Shown: positions 27,351 to 36,147 of the stretch, piece by piece | Layout of the letters: each line of letters opens with the position of its first letter | How positions within the stretch are numbered: position 1 is the first letter of the stretch | Assembly (NCBI RefSeq): GCF_030272695.1 | Contig: NZ_JARFYN010000014.1 | Span: 62,001 to 126,000 of the forward strand | Source: Martinezella calliandrae | GTDB lineage: Bacteria > Pseudomonadota > Alphaproteobacteria > Rhizobiales > Rhizobiaceae | Length of the DNA stretch: 64,000 nt | Direction: 5' to 3' | Notes under the pieces: model-generated | Told to the model about the DNA's origin: nothing | Databases searched by the model: none | Seen by the model: the letters and a program-made list of their open reading frames with translations, nothing else | Position numbers and translations under genes: made by a program

Positions 27351-28265
27351 TTACTTCTCGGGCACGATCAGGCCGCGCACGAACCAGCGCTGCATCAGCA
27401 CTACGACGACGAGCGGCGGCAGCATGGTGATCAGCGTGCCGGCCATGGCGATGTGCCATTCAGGAATGCCGCCCTCATTTGGGATGAGGCTCTTCAGCCC
27501 AACGATAGCCGTGGAGAAGTTGGGATCGGTGGTGATGAGCAAGGGCCAGAGATACTGATTCCAGGCATAGAGGAACATGATAGTACCGAGCGCGGCCATA
27601 TTGGTGCGCGATAGTGGCAGCAGGATATCGACGAAGAAGCGCAACGCGCCAGCGCCATCCATGCGGGCAGCCTCCGTCAGCTCGTCGGGCACCGTCAGGA
27701 AGAACTGGCGGTAGAGAAACGTACCAGTGGCGGTCGCGACGAGCGGCAGGATCAGGCCGGAATAGGTATTCAACAGGCCGAGGTTCAGCGATACTTGAAC
27801 GCCGCTTACCTGCTGGATTAGCCAGCTTATGCCGGTGATGTCAAGAATCGCCTGATAGGGTAACAGCACATTGGCCGCGACCGCAAAAGTCGGCACGATG
27901 CGCACCTCTAGGGGCAACATCAGGGTGATGAAGATCGCCCAAAAGATCAGGCCCCTGCCGGGATAACGGAAATAGACGAGCGAAAAGGCTGTCAGCGCCG
28001 AAATGAAGACTTTGCCGGCAGCGACGCCGGTGGCTAGAATCAAGCTGTTGAGGAGTTGCGGCCCAAGGTTCGCCGTCGTCCAGGCTGTCTTCATATTAGC
28101 CCAGAAGTCGCTGCCGGGGATCAACGACATAGGGACATTGTTGACATCGGCGAGATTATGTGAGGCGGCGATTGCGACTATTGCGAAGGGCGCGACTGCC
28201 ACCACGAAGCCGATAAACAGGATGATATGGGTGAAGATATCGAGAATGGGTGTACGTTCGACCAT
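27351..28265 (-). CDS. ugpE: sn-Glycerol-3-phosphate ABC transporter permease
   Basis: The 304-residue inner-membrane protein has six hydrophobic spans and the EAA loop ELTEAARMDGAGALRFF, which docks on the ATPase. It starts 9 bases after ugpA, with GAGG upstream, so it is coupled to it. It is the last gene of ugpBAE. Confidence 0.92.
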   Translation of the reverse strand: MVERTPILDIFTHIILFIGFVVAVAPFAIVAIAASHNLADVNNVPMSLIPGSDFWANMKTAWTTANLGPQLLNSLILATGVAAGKVFISALTAFSLVYFRYPGRGLIFWAIFITLMLPLEVRIVPTFAVAANVLLPYQAILDITGISWLIQQVSGVQVSLNLGLLNTYSGLILPLVATATGTFLYRQFFLTVPDELTEAARMDGAGALRFFVDILLPLSRTNMAALGTIMFLYAWNQYLWPLLITTDPNFSTAIVGLKSLIPNEGGIPEWHIAMAGTLITMLPPLVVVVLMQRWFVRGLIVPEK

Positions 28266-28274
28266 GGTCGCGCC

Positions 28275-29159
28275 TCAGCGGTAATGTACGCGCCGCTCGA
28301 TGAAGCGGAACTGGAAGATAGTGAGCAGGATGATCAGCAGCATCAGGATGATGCTCTGCGCGGCGGCGCCTGAGTAGTCGAGGCCTTTGAAGCCGTCGAA
28401 AAAGATCTTGTAGACCATAAGATTGGTCGAGTTGGCCGGGCCGCCGGCGGTCATGATGTCGACGATGCCGAAGGAGTCTTGGAAGCTTTCGGTGATGTTG
28501 ATCACCAAAAGAAAGAAGATTGTCGGCGTCAGTAGCGGAAATTGTACGTCCCAGAAGCGGCGTAGCACGCTGGAGCCGTCCATCGCGGCCGCCTCGATCA
28601 GCGAGCGCGGTATGCCCTGCAACGCTGCCAGGAAGAAGATGAAATTATAGGCGATATATTTCCACGAGAACGCGACGATGATCGAGGCCATGGCATCGGT
28701 GCCGTTTAGACCGGGATCCCACAAGCCCGGCCAATAATGATTGACAACGGCCATGAAGCCTGCCTCCGGCGCCAAAATGAAGCGGAAGGCCATCGCGAGC
28801 GCTGGCGCGGCAATGCCGTAGGGCCAGATCAGCACGACACGATAGATCTTGGAGCCTTTGAGCTGCCGATCGGTCAAAGCGGCCAGTATGAGCCCTCCGC
28901 CCATTGATAGCGTCGTGGTGATCGCGGCGAAAGTCAGGCTCAGCGTCACCGAGTTCCAATAGTCGGGGTTGGCGAGGATGGATCTGAAATTGTCGAGCCC
29001 AACCCACTCATTGCCGCCGCCCCAGGGTTGCTGCAGTGTCAGCGACCAGTAGACCGCTTCGCCGGCTGGCCAATAGAAGAAGGTGAAGATGAGAAGGATC
29101 TGCGGCACGGCGAAGAAGAAGCCGATGCTCCATTTGTTGAAGGTTGTACGCTTTTCCAT
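28275..29159 (-). CDS. ugpA: sn-Glycerol-3-phosphate ABC transporter permease
   Basis: The 294-residue permease has six spans and the EAA loop LIEAAAMDGSSVLRRFWDV. The start is the ATG at 29159 with GGAAGG about 5 bases upstream; the frame stays open much further up but without ribosome site or membrane character. A 217-base gap separates it from ugpB, longer than usual for this operon; the gap shows no clear terminator. Confidence 0.92.
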   Translation of the reverse strand: MEKRTTFNKWSIGFFFAVPQILLIFTFFYWPAGEAVYWSLTLQQPWGGGNEWVGLDNFRSILANPDYWNSVTLSLTFAAITTTLSMGGGLILAALTDRQLKGSKIYRVVLIWPYGIAAPALAMAFRFILAPEAGFMAVVNHYWPGLWDPGLNGTDAMASIIVAFSWKYIAYNFIFFLAALQGIPRSLIEAAAMDGSSVLRRFWDVQFPLLTPTIFFLLVINITESFQDSFGIVDIMTAGGPANSTNLMVYKIFFDGFKGLDYSGAAAQSIILMLLIILLTIFQFRFIERRVHYR

Positions 29160-29376
29160 CGGCCCTTCCGTTGAAGATGTCGGTTGCCAGTGCTGCGTTA
29201 TGCCTTTGGCCACACCGATGGCGGAAGGGATGATGCAGTCGTTCGAGCGAAGCCTTCGATTGCGAAGATCGCCGAACCTTGCCTGCTGGATCAAGGTCGG
29301 CCGTCGCACCGGTGTCGGCTTATAGAAAACGTCCGCTGGGAAGGCCCGGCGGACGCCTGCTGCGCAAACCTGTGAA

Positions 29377-30729
29377 TCAGGGAAGCTGCTTGCCCTTGTA
29401 GGTGGCTTCGAAACGATCGAGAACAGCATTGCCGTTCTTGACGAGGTTGTCGATGCCTTCCTGGACGCTGACCTTATTGGCGAAGATGGCCTGCATCTGG
29501 TTGCCGAATTCAGCGCGGATCTGCGTGAAGTTGCCGAGGCGAACGCCGCGGGTGATCGGGGTCGGCTCGGAAGCGGTCAGGCTGGCGATTGCGACTTCGC
29601 GGCCTTTATAGGGAGCCTTATCGTAGAAGCCGGAGGACTTCATAAAGTCGAAGCCGGACTTCTTGACCGGGATGTAGCCGGTGTTGGTGGACCAGAACAG
29701 AGCGGTCTCCGGCTTGCCGATGAAGTCGAGGAACGCTGCTGCGCCCTTGTATTCGTCAGAAGACTTACCAGCGAGAACCCAGAGCGAAGCGCCGCCGACG
29801 AGCGAATTCTTCCGCTCGGTACCGGCATAGACCGGAAGTTCAGCAACATCCCAGTTCATGCCGGCCTTCTGCGTCTTGCTGACGGTGCCATGGTCGCCGA
29901 CCGAGGTCATGATCATCTGGCAATCGCCCGATGCAAAGGCCTGAACCATATCCTGGCCGAGGTCCTTGGACTTAATCTTGATGAGACCCTGGTCGTACCA
30001 GCTCTTAAGATCGGTAACGTACTTGACGAACTTGGTCTTGTTGACGGTCAGGCGGGCGTCGAGGCCGTCATAGCCGTTGTTCTGGGTAGCGACCGGCTCG
30101 TTGTGGATAGCCGAGAACTGTTCCATCAGCTGCCAGCTTTCGTTGCCGGAGATGTTGATGGCCATCGGGCAATCATAACCCGCGCCCTTCAGCGCCTTCA
30201 TGTCGTCGGCGGCTTCTTCCCAGGTCTTCGGAGCGGCGGTCTTGCCGATCTTAGCGAAGGCGTCCTTGTTCCAGTAGAGCAGGGCGGTCGAGGAATTGAA
30301 GGGGAAGGAGAGCAGTTCGCCCTTCGACGTAGCGTAGTAGCGAGCGATGCCGGGGAAATAGTCGTTCCAATTAACCTTGTAGCCGTTTTCCGACATCAGC
30401 TTGCTGACCGGATAGTAGGCGCCCGAAAGCATCATGGTTGCGGTGCCGACGTCGTAAACCTGCACGATCGCCGGCTGCTTGCCAGCACGGAAAGCGGCAA
30501 TGGTGTTCTGCAGAGCGGCGTCGTAGTTGCCCTGGCTGGTGCAGACGACCTGATAGTCGGTCTGTGAATTGTTGAAGTTCGTGCACAGGGTCTGAACGAC
30601 ACGCTCCAGATCGCCCGACAGGCCGAACCAGAAATCGAACTTGATCGGAGCAGCAGCAGCCGGCAGGGCCAGCGCTAAGCTCATGACGCCGGCGGCAGCC
30701 GCCGAAATGCAGTATTTAAGTTTCGACAT
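29377..30729 (-). CDS. ugpB: sn-Glycerol-3-phosphate-binding periplasmic protein
   Basis: This 450-residue protein captures glycerol-3-phosphate and glycerophosphodiesters. A Sec signal peptide with cleavage after LPAAAA (about residue 27) precedes the mature IKFDFWFGLSGDLERVV. The FNxSQxxY sequence and GGASLWVL are family features. The ATG at 30729 has AGGAA upstream; an earlier in-frame start would spoil the signal peptide. It heads ugpBAE. Phosphate control is known for ugp in related bacteria, and a weak Pho-box-like sequence lies upstream. Confidence 0.93.
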   Translation of the reverse strand: MSKLKYCISAAAAGVMSLALALPAAAAPIKFDFWFGLSGDLERVVQTLCTNFNNSQTDYQVVCTSQGNYDAALQNTIAAFRAGKQPAIVQVYDVGTATMMLSGAYYPVSKLMSENGYKVNWNDYFPGIARYYATSKGELLSFPFNSSTALLYWNKDAFAKIGKTAAPKTWEEAADDMKALKGAGYDCPMAINISGNESWQLMEQFSAIHNEPVATQNNGYDGLDARLTVNKTKFVKYVTDLKSWYDQGLIKIKSKDLGQDMVQAFASGDCQMIMTSVGDHGTVSKTQKAGMNWDVAELPVYAGTERKNSLVGGASLWVLAGKSSDEYKGAAAFLDFIGKPETALFWSTNTGYIPVKKSGFDFMKSSGFYDKAPYKGREVAIASLTASEPTPITRGVRLGNFTQIRAEFGNQMQAIFANKVSVQEGIDNLVKNGNAVLDRFEATYKGKQLP

Positions 30730-30796
30730 AATCCCTATTTCCTTTTGAAAGCTCGGAACCGATGGTCTTGCGCAAGTCCGCGGCTGCGGCGTTATA

Positions 30797-30813
30797 GACA
30801 AGCTGTGTGACAG
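30797..30813 (-). promoter_or_regulatory. Pho-box-like sequence upstream of ugpB
   Basis: On the minus strand the sequence CTGTCACACAGCTTGTC lies about 70-85 bases before the ugpB start. The first half matches the PhoB half site CTGTCAC; the second half matches poorly. Regulation by PhoB is established for ugpB in Sinorhizobium, which makes the site plausible, but the match is partial. Confidence 0.3.
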
Positions 30814-31013
30814 TTTGTTGGGGGCAAAAATGTCTTGTCAACGGGCGGTTTCGCGTCTCTGCAAACGCTTTCAAAGGGCTATTGCGGATTCATCTGAAAG
30901 TAGGAGAAGACAGCGCTATATGTGCAACATAAGGTCTATCCAAATTTTGAATATCGGGAGGAGCTGCGCATGAGTCATCGCCCCGGCGCCTCAACAGGAT
31001 GGAGCGCTATGTA

Positions 31014-31070
31014 ATGAAGCAATTGCTTCTGATCACAGCCGTCCTCACTCTGTCTGCGCTCGCCCGTTGA
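31014..31070 (+). other. Short open frame with signal-peptide character
   Basis: An 18-codon frame reads [18 protein letters not shown], with GGATGGAG about 7 bases upstream. It looks like the signal peptide of a small lipoprotein of entericidin type cut short by a stop. It may be a remnant or chance. The rest of the 450 bases between ugpB and the acetyltransferase gene shows nothing else. Confidence 0.25.
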
Positions 31071-31182
31071 CGCTCTTGATCGCCGCGTATTGAAGGGCGC
31101 GGACGTTCTCCTTGCCGCCCACCCATGTCCTGTGCATGATCGTCCCGACAAACCGACAGAAGTCTCGGGAGGAGAGCGGACG

Positions 31183-31740
31183 ATGGGCAAAAGCGAGCGA
31201 CAGAAGATGACAGCAGGGGAATGGTATTGCTGCATCGATCCAGAGCTCGATGGTTTGCGCGCAATTGCCCGCGAGGCCGTGCATCAGCACAACACGATGT
31301 CGCCCGGCGAGCGTGGCAATGTCGGTCCCGCCCTGTCGATGCTATTTGCCCGCGTGGCGCAGGGTGTGTTCATCGAAGCGCCGTTTCATTGCACCTATGG
31401 CATGAACATCTCTCTCGGCCCAAACGTCTATTTCAATGCCGGCTGCATCATTCTCGATACCGCGACAGTCGGCGTTGGAGAAGGCAGTATGCTCGGGCCG
31501 GGCGTTCATATATATTGTGCCGAACACCATAAAGATCTGGCGGAGCGGCGCGCCGGGCTGGAGGTTGCGCGGCCGGTCGAGATCGGCAGGGATGTCTGGA
31601 TTGGCGGCGGCGCCATCATCCTTGGCGGCGTGACCATCGGCGATGGCGCGATTGTCGGCGCAGGAGCAGTCGTTACCAAGGATGTGGAGGCAGGCGCGAC
31701 CGTGGTCGGCAATCCCGCGAGGCGTTTGGTCAGCAAATAG
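31183..31740 (+). CDS. Sugar O-acetyltransferase, maltose acetyltransferase type
   Basis: The 185-residue enzyme belongs to the LacA/Maa/NodL hexapeptide family. After the N-terminal Mac domain ([14 protein letters not shown]), left-handed beta-helix repeats follow, with [19 protein letters not shown] and the catalytic His in CAEHHKDL, and the C-terminal block [18 protein letters not shown] and [10 protein letters not shown]. The ATG at 31183 has GGAGGAG about 9 bases upstream. NodL-type function (acetylation of Nod factors) is possible but there are no nod genes here, so a general sugar acetyltransferase is more likely. Confidence 0.88.
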   Translation: MGKSERQKMTAGEWYCCIDPELDGLRAIAREAVHQHNTMSPGERGNVGPALSMLFARVAQGVFIEAPFHCTYGMNISLGPNVYFNAGCIILDTATVGVGEGSMLGPGVHIYCAEHHKDLAERRAGLEVARPVEIGRDVWIGGGAIILGGVTIGDGAIVGAGAVVTKDVEAGATVVGNPARRLVSK

Positions 31741-31749
31741 GCTAGAAGG

Positions 31750-32064
31750 CTAGTCCGCCGGCCGCCGCCGTCTCGTCCACCACACGGCAAGGCGCCGCCG
31801 CCAGCGCCGTACGAGTGGCAGGTCATGCGATAATACAATGAAGCCGAGCGGCAGCATCCAGAAGCCGAGGACGGGCAGGAACCCGAGACAGCCGCCGAAG
31901 ATCAGTGCGAGGCCGATACCAAGGCGAGCCAGTCTTGACCGCGGAAGGGGAATGCGAATGGAGCCGATGACGAGCGAGCGCGAGGTATGATCTATCCCGA
32001 AACGCCTAGCGTTTTCGCTGCCATTGCGATCGGCGATTTTTTCGGCTCTGCCCTGATCAGTCAT
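31750..32064 (-). CDS. Small inner-membrane protein, unknown function
   Basis: A 104-residue frame has a polar N-terminal half, a hydrophobic hairpin (LARLGIGLALIFGGCLGFL then FWMLPLGFIVLSHDLP), and a strongly basic tail (RRWRRRLAVWWTRRRR). The pattern resembles the small PGPGW-type membrane proteins. No good ribosome site precedes the ATG at 32064. It converges with the acetyltransferase gene 9 bases away. Confidence 0.5.
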   Translation of the reverse strand: MTDQGRAEKIADRNGSENARRFGIDHTSRSLVIGSIRIPLPRSRLARLGIGLALIFGGCLGFLPVLGFWMLPLGFIVLSHDLPLVRRWRRRLAVWWTRRRRPAD

Positions 32065-32181
32065 CCACAGGAGATGGTAAGGCGACGAAATAATACAAGG
32101 GAAATGGATTTTTTTGAAAAAACCGCTTGGCAAATCGGGAAAGCATTTGTATTACCCCGCTCACACCGCGCCAAGCGGTAT

Positions 32182-32256
32182 TCCCTGGTAGCTCAGCGGT
32201 AGAGCATTCGACTGTTAATCGACAGGTCGCCGGTTCGAATCCGGCCCGGGGAGCCA
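32182..32256 (+). tRNA. tRNA-Asn (anticodon GTT)
   Basis: A 75-base tRNA with encoded CCA. The acceptor stem TCCCTGG pairs with CCGGGGA (one G-T), the anticodon loop CTGTTAA gives GTT, and the T arm is CCGGTTCGAATCCGG. Confidence 0.95.
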
Positions 32257-32439
32257 GTTTTCAAGAGCCACATTCTTCTTATCGGGAATGTGGCTTTTTC
32301 ATTTTCCAATCTTCTCCACCAAGGCCGGTGGCATTTTGCCCACGATGTCGAGCCCGCTTTGCCAGCTCTTCCGAGGTCATCGTCAGCTGTCGTGCGCTGT
32401 TGGCGCAGCATATTCCCCAAATGCTTTAGAGATTCAAAA

Positions 32440-32619
32440 ATGAAAAACCTGATTCTTGCTTCCGCCGTTGCTCTGGCTTCCTTTGTCGGCATGAGCACGC
32501 AGTCCGAAGCAGCAACGATTGTGCATGTGGACGATCATCATCACCATTGCGTCGTGAAGACCTTGCGCCATCACGTTAACGGTCATTGGGTCGTCCGCAA
32601 GGAACGCGTTTGCCGTTAA
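32440..32619 (+). CDS. Small secreted histidine-rich protein
   Basis: A 59-residue protein begins with a clear Sec signal peptide (MKNLILASAVALASFVGM, cleavage near SEA at 24). The mature 35 residues contain seven His, with VDDHHHHCVV, plus two Cys and a basic end (RKERVCR). The His cluster beside two Asp could bind metal. No family with known function is recognised. It lies just downstream of tRNA-Asn. The ribosome site is weak. Confidence 0.6.
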   Translation: MKNLILASAVALASFVGMSTQSEAATIVHVDDHHHHCVVKTLRHHVNGHWVVRKERVCR

Positions 32620-32786
32620 TATTGTAACAGGTTCAAACCGGTGGCCCTTGTCGCCGGCAACATAAGCCGGCCGTTGCCGAATATTGTTCGGCAACGGCCG
32701 GAATGTTTTAGGGGTATGAGCACCAGACCGTTTTCATGATAGGCTGGGTGTGATGCGCCTAAACGACCACCGCCTGCCGCTTGGAG

Positions 32787-33113
32787 TTACGGCCTGAATT
32801 CGAAGTAGACGCCTCCGCGGTGCGGACGGTAGTCGCCACGGCCGTAGCGCCAGTCATCATCATAGTAATGGCGGCGGTCCCAGCGGCTATCGCGCCAATA
32901 GCGGTCATGATAGTGGCGGTTGCGCCAATATTCCCGTCGCCCATAGTCCCAATTCGGGTCTCGCCGGGATCCGTGCTCCTGAACCAGAACGATACCGGAA
33001 GCGCTAGGCGAGGGCGAATTCGTCAACGGCATTGCCGTTGCTGGAACGACGGCGGCCAGCACTGTTCCCATGATGAGTGAGGCGGCCAGGGCCATCAAAG
33101 CAATGTATTTCAA
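32787..33113 (-). CDS. Small exported Tyr/Arg-rich protein
   Basis: The 108-residue product has a signal peptide (KYIALMALAASLIMGTVLAA, cleavage near ATA) and a mature part dense in Tyr, Arg, Trp and Asp, such as RNRHYHDRYWRDSRWD. Similar small proteins are frequent in rhizobial cell envelopes and have no known role. The start is a TTG at 33113, chosen because AAAGGAG lies 8 bases upstream and the signal peptide begins right there. Confidence 0.65.
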   Translation of the reverse strand: MKYIALMALAASLIMGTVLAAVVPATAMPLTNSPSPSASGIVLVQEHGSRRDPNWDYGRREYWRNRHYHDRYWRDSRWDRRHYYDDDWRYGRGDYRPHRGGVYFEFRP

Positions 33114-33656
33114 AGCACCGACTCCTTTGTTGGAACAACAGCGTCCCTTGCCGACATTCAACGCTGCGACGGCGGCAATGTTCCCCTTCAACGTGACCTG
33201 GGCTTCCGTGGCAACACGCTGAACGACGGCGACAGCGAGATTCAAGGGAGTTGCTGCCTGCCTAACATGGTGCAACAGGCTGTGCCAGGGAGGGGGATGA
33301 GCGAGACCGTATGCGCTCAGCGTGCGTTCACATGGAAAAGGGGCCAATATAGAAGGGGAGCCCGGCAGGGAAAGCCGGCCCGTCTCTTACCTGTCTCGCT
33401 AATTTGACAATATACTAAGGTTAGCGAACTATACGCACGCTACTTGAAAAAAAGGCCTTGTTGCAAAAATGACGCAATTCGCCAGGTGGTGGGCCATGGG
33501 TGCCTCATAGGTGTCAATAAAATGGTAAGGTTTGCGGCGCTTTGACGGCGTCCGCGAGCTGGAAGCCAAGTTATTTGATGATCAACCGCGTTAGGTCTTG
33601 CGCTCCAATAAGATTCGTTCTAAACGCCCGCCATCACCCGCCTATACAAATCGGAT
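33114..33656. other. Intergenic stretch upstream of tRNA-Cys
   Basis: About 540 bases hold no convincing gene. A TTGACA at 33404 has no good partner hexamer at normal spacing. The part from about 33430 is richer in A and T, but shows no hairpin or repeat that I can support. Confidence 0.4.
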
Positions 33657-33730
33657 GGCCTCGTGGCGGAGTGGTTACGCAGAGGACTGCAAATCCTTGA
33701 ATCCCGGTTCGATTCCGGGCGAGGCCTCCA
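33657..33730 (+). tRNA. tRNA-Cys (anticodon GCA)
   Basis: A 74-base tRNA with encoded CCA. The acceptor stem GGCCTCG pairs with CGAGGCC, the anticodon loop CTGCAAA gives GCA, and the T arm is CCCGGTTCGATTCCGGG. Confidence 0.95.
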
Positions 33731-33936
33731 AAATTCCCTTCCACAGAAGCTGATGATGTCCGCGACAACCGATTGGTTGTCGCTGAAATTGCAGATTTTT
33801 TCCGCCGCCGGCGGAATAGATTCGCCTCCCTTGTGAGCCGAACGTCGCAACTATGCATTTGCAGCGAATTGCTGCATTGCAGAAACCGATCGCTCCCCTA
33901 TGTCCCGCTCGTGTTGGTCGAGCTGATGGGTAGTTC

Positions 33937-35079
33937 ATGAAATACGTTAGGGAGTTTGAGGCCCTCAGGGGCATGCTGGCGATCTGGGTTCTCGTTGGCC
34001 ATGTCGCTTCGGCCGTCACCATTCACGGGCGATTGTTTCAGGAGCGATTCTATAATGAGTATGCGGTGGATGTTTTCATTATCCTCAGCGGCTTCGCCAT
34101 CACCGCTTTGATTGACAAGCGGCCGGAGCCCTATCGGCTCTATATCGCCCGCCGAGCGCTCAGAATCTTTCCAGCCTACCTCTTTTATTTGGTCATTTCC
34201 GCAGCAGTCGCGACGTCAGCCTTGCACATCTGGATGAATTCTCCCGATGGTTCCATGAAAGCTGCGCGCATCGGCATTGCCGCCGACACACTCGCCTATT
34301 GGCCCTGGCATCTCCTGGCGCATCTGACCGGCCTGCATGGGCTGGTGCCGCCGGATCGCCTGCCGTCGACCGACTACGCCTTTCTCGGCCAGGCCTGGAG
34401 CATTTCGCTCGAATGGCAATTTTATCTGGTTGCGCCCTTGGTGATCGGATTGGCGCTCAGGCCGGTGTCCTGGCAGCGAATCTTGACGCTCATTCTTCTC
34501 ATGCTTGTCGTCGCTGCGGTTTCACCGAAGCTGCCGCAAAGCTTTCTCGGCAAATGGCTAGTCGATTTCGGCATCGGCATCGGCAGCTTCTATTTCATGA
34601 AGTACCGTTTTCTCGGCGAGCCTTTCGTCAAAGCGTTGCCGCTGCCGCAGCTTTGGCTGATCGGGATCATCCTGTGCATATCACAGCGTTCCGTCGCCTA
34701 TCTGCCGCTTGCCATCTGGCTGACGGCGATCCTGGTAATCGTTTCGGCGCGCGAGGACAGGGGCTACATCTATGCGCGGCTGTCTGCCATTGCCTGCAGC
34801 CGGCCGCTACAGTGGCTGGGCGGGATGGCTTACTCACTTTATCTTTCGCATATGCTGGTTCTGCTTTTTGCGCTCGACACGCTCCCAAGCCTCGGCTTTT
34901 CCTCGCCATGGGCGCAGGCGGCCTATCTCCTGGCGGTGACCCTCCTCGGCACGCTCGTCGTCTCCCGGCTGTCCTATCTTTATATTGAGAAGCCGTTTCA
35001 CGAGTTCGGCCGCAATCTCGGCAAGAGCGCTGCCGTTGCAGCTGAGCCCGCCGATGTCGCCGAAAGGAAGGCGGTTTGA
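33937..35079 (+). CDS. Acyltransferase family 3 (OafA/YrhL-type) membrane protein
   Basis: The 380-residue protein has about ten hydrophobic spans and the acyltransferase 3 hallmarks: FEALRGMLAIWVLVGHV with the conserved Arg and His near the N-terminus, VDVFIILSGF, and RRALRIFPAYLFY. Such proteins O-acetylate surface polysaccharides, lipopolysaccharide or Nod-factor-like sugars. It is isolated from other polysaccharide genes, so the acceptor is open. Confidence 0.9.
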   Translation: MKYVREFEALRGMLAIWVLVGHVASAVTIHGRLFQERFYNEYAVDVFIILSGFAITALIDKRPEPYRLYIARRALRIFPAYLFYLVISAAVATSALHIWMNSPDGSMKAARIGIAADTLAYWPWHLLAHLTGLHGLVPPDRLPSTDYAFLGQAWSISLEWQFYLVAPLVIGLALRPVSWQRILTLILLMLVVAAVSPKLPQSFLGKWLVDFGIGIGSFYFMKYRFLGEPFVKALPLPQLWLIGIILCISQRSVAYLPLAIWLTAILVIVSAREDRGYIYARLSAIACSRPLQWLGGMAYSLYLSHMLVLLFALDTLPSLGFSSPWAQAAYLLAVTLLGTLVVSRLSYLYIEKPFHEFGRNLGKSAAVAAEPADVAERKAV

Positions 35080-35236
35080 TCTGTGTTTGAAAGAAACGGC
35101 TGTTGTTGCCCGGCGACGTATCATCACGAATTTAGGCGCCCGCCGCTGCAACGCCTTGAAAGCGCAGCCGCACGCGATTAAGACACGCTGAGCATAGCAA
35201 CAACCCCGGCTTTGCCTTTGGGCGCGAGAGGATATG

Positions 35237-35905
35237 ATGGATTTCGAAGCAGCACGCGTGAAGATGGTCGAGAACCAGATCCGCACGACGGATGTCACCT
35301 CCCATTCCGTGTTGAATGCGTTTCTGATGGTGCCGCGCGAGAATTTCGTGCCGGAAAAGTCGAAGCTCCTGGCCTATATCGATAATGACATTGAGATCAG
35401 CCCGGCCGCCTCCGGCAAGCCGGGGCGCTTCCTGATGGAAGCTTCGCCGCTCGCAAAGCTTCTGCAGCTCGGTGAGATCACCAAGGAAGACAAGGTTCTC
35501 GATGTCGGTTGCGGCACCGGTTACGTCTCGGCGCTCCTGTCGATCCTTGCCGGCTCGGTCGTCGCGCTTGAATCCGATGAGGCGCTAGCCTTACAAGCCA
35601 AGGCCAATCTCGCCGCGCTCGGCCAGGAAAACGTAGCCATCGTTACCGGCGAGCTGGAAAAGGGCTATGCCGGCAGCGGTCCTTATGACGTCATCTTCGT
35701 CAATGGTTCAGTCCAGGAGGTGCCGCAGGCGCTTCTCGATCAGCTTGCTGAAGGCGGCCGGTTGATCGTCGTGCTGGGCTATGGGCATGCTGCCCGCGCC
35801 ACCGTGTTTATTCGGGAGCGTAGCGCTCTTTCGGAAAACGTCTTCTTCAATGCTTCGATCAAGCCGCTGCCGGGCTTCACCAAGGCTGCGGAATTCGTGT
35901 TCTGA
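35237..35905 (+). CDS. PCMT-family (protein-L-isoaspartate O-methyltransferase) protein
   Basis: The 222-residue protein has the SAM-binding motif VLDVGCGTGYVSALL and a PCMT fold that starts ARVKMVENQIRTTDVT and VPRENFVP. It lacks the canonical GQTISQP loop of active isoaspartyl methyltransferases; the matching region reads ISPAASGKPGRFLMEAS. True repair activity is therefore doubtful. GAGAGG stands 5 bases before the second of two adjacent ATGs. A terminator follows. In several rhizobia a tolC gene comes next, but here popZ follows directly. Confidence 0.8.
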   Translation: MDFEAARVKMVENQIRTTDVTSHSVLNAFLMVPRENFVPEKSKLLAYIDNDIEISPAASGKPGRFLMEASPLAKLLQLGEITKEDKVLDVGCGTGYVSALLSILAGSVVALESDEALALQAKANLAALGQENVAIVTGELEKGYAGSGPYDVIFVNGSVQEVPQALLDQLAEGGRLIVVLGYGHAARATVFIRERSALSENVFFNASIKPLPGFTKAAEFVF

Positions 35906-35934
35906 TCGATCAAACGGCTGAACGATCCTTTTAA

Positions 35935-35962
35935 AACGGGCGCTTCGAGCGCCCGTTTTTCA
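35935..35962 (+). terminator. Terminator after PCMT gene
   Basis: A 9-bp stem (ACGGGCGCT with AGCGCCCGT) around TCG is followed by a T run. Confidence 0.9.
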
Positions 35963-36147
35963 TTGGCCATGTGAATAAGAAAGTCCACAATATCAGATGA
36001 TTCGCAGCCACCGTAACAAAACTGTGCATCAGGTAGCTTAGTGCTATCGCGGTGATTTTTTTCCCACGGGTAGTATTCTAGGGTGGCGCTGATTCGGGCG
36101 CTGCTTTGGCGGGAATCCGGTCATTGTCTGGGAAAACGGGGATGAAT

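Noticed and set aside
33404..33435. TTGACA with a possible downstream minus-10 box
   Set aside because: The nearest CTATAC is 19 bases away and no transcript or gene follows within 200 bases.
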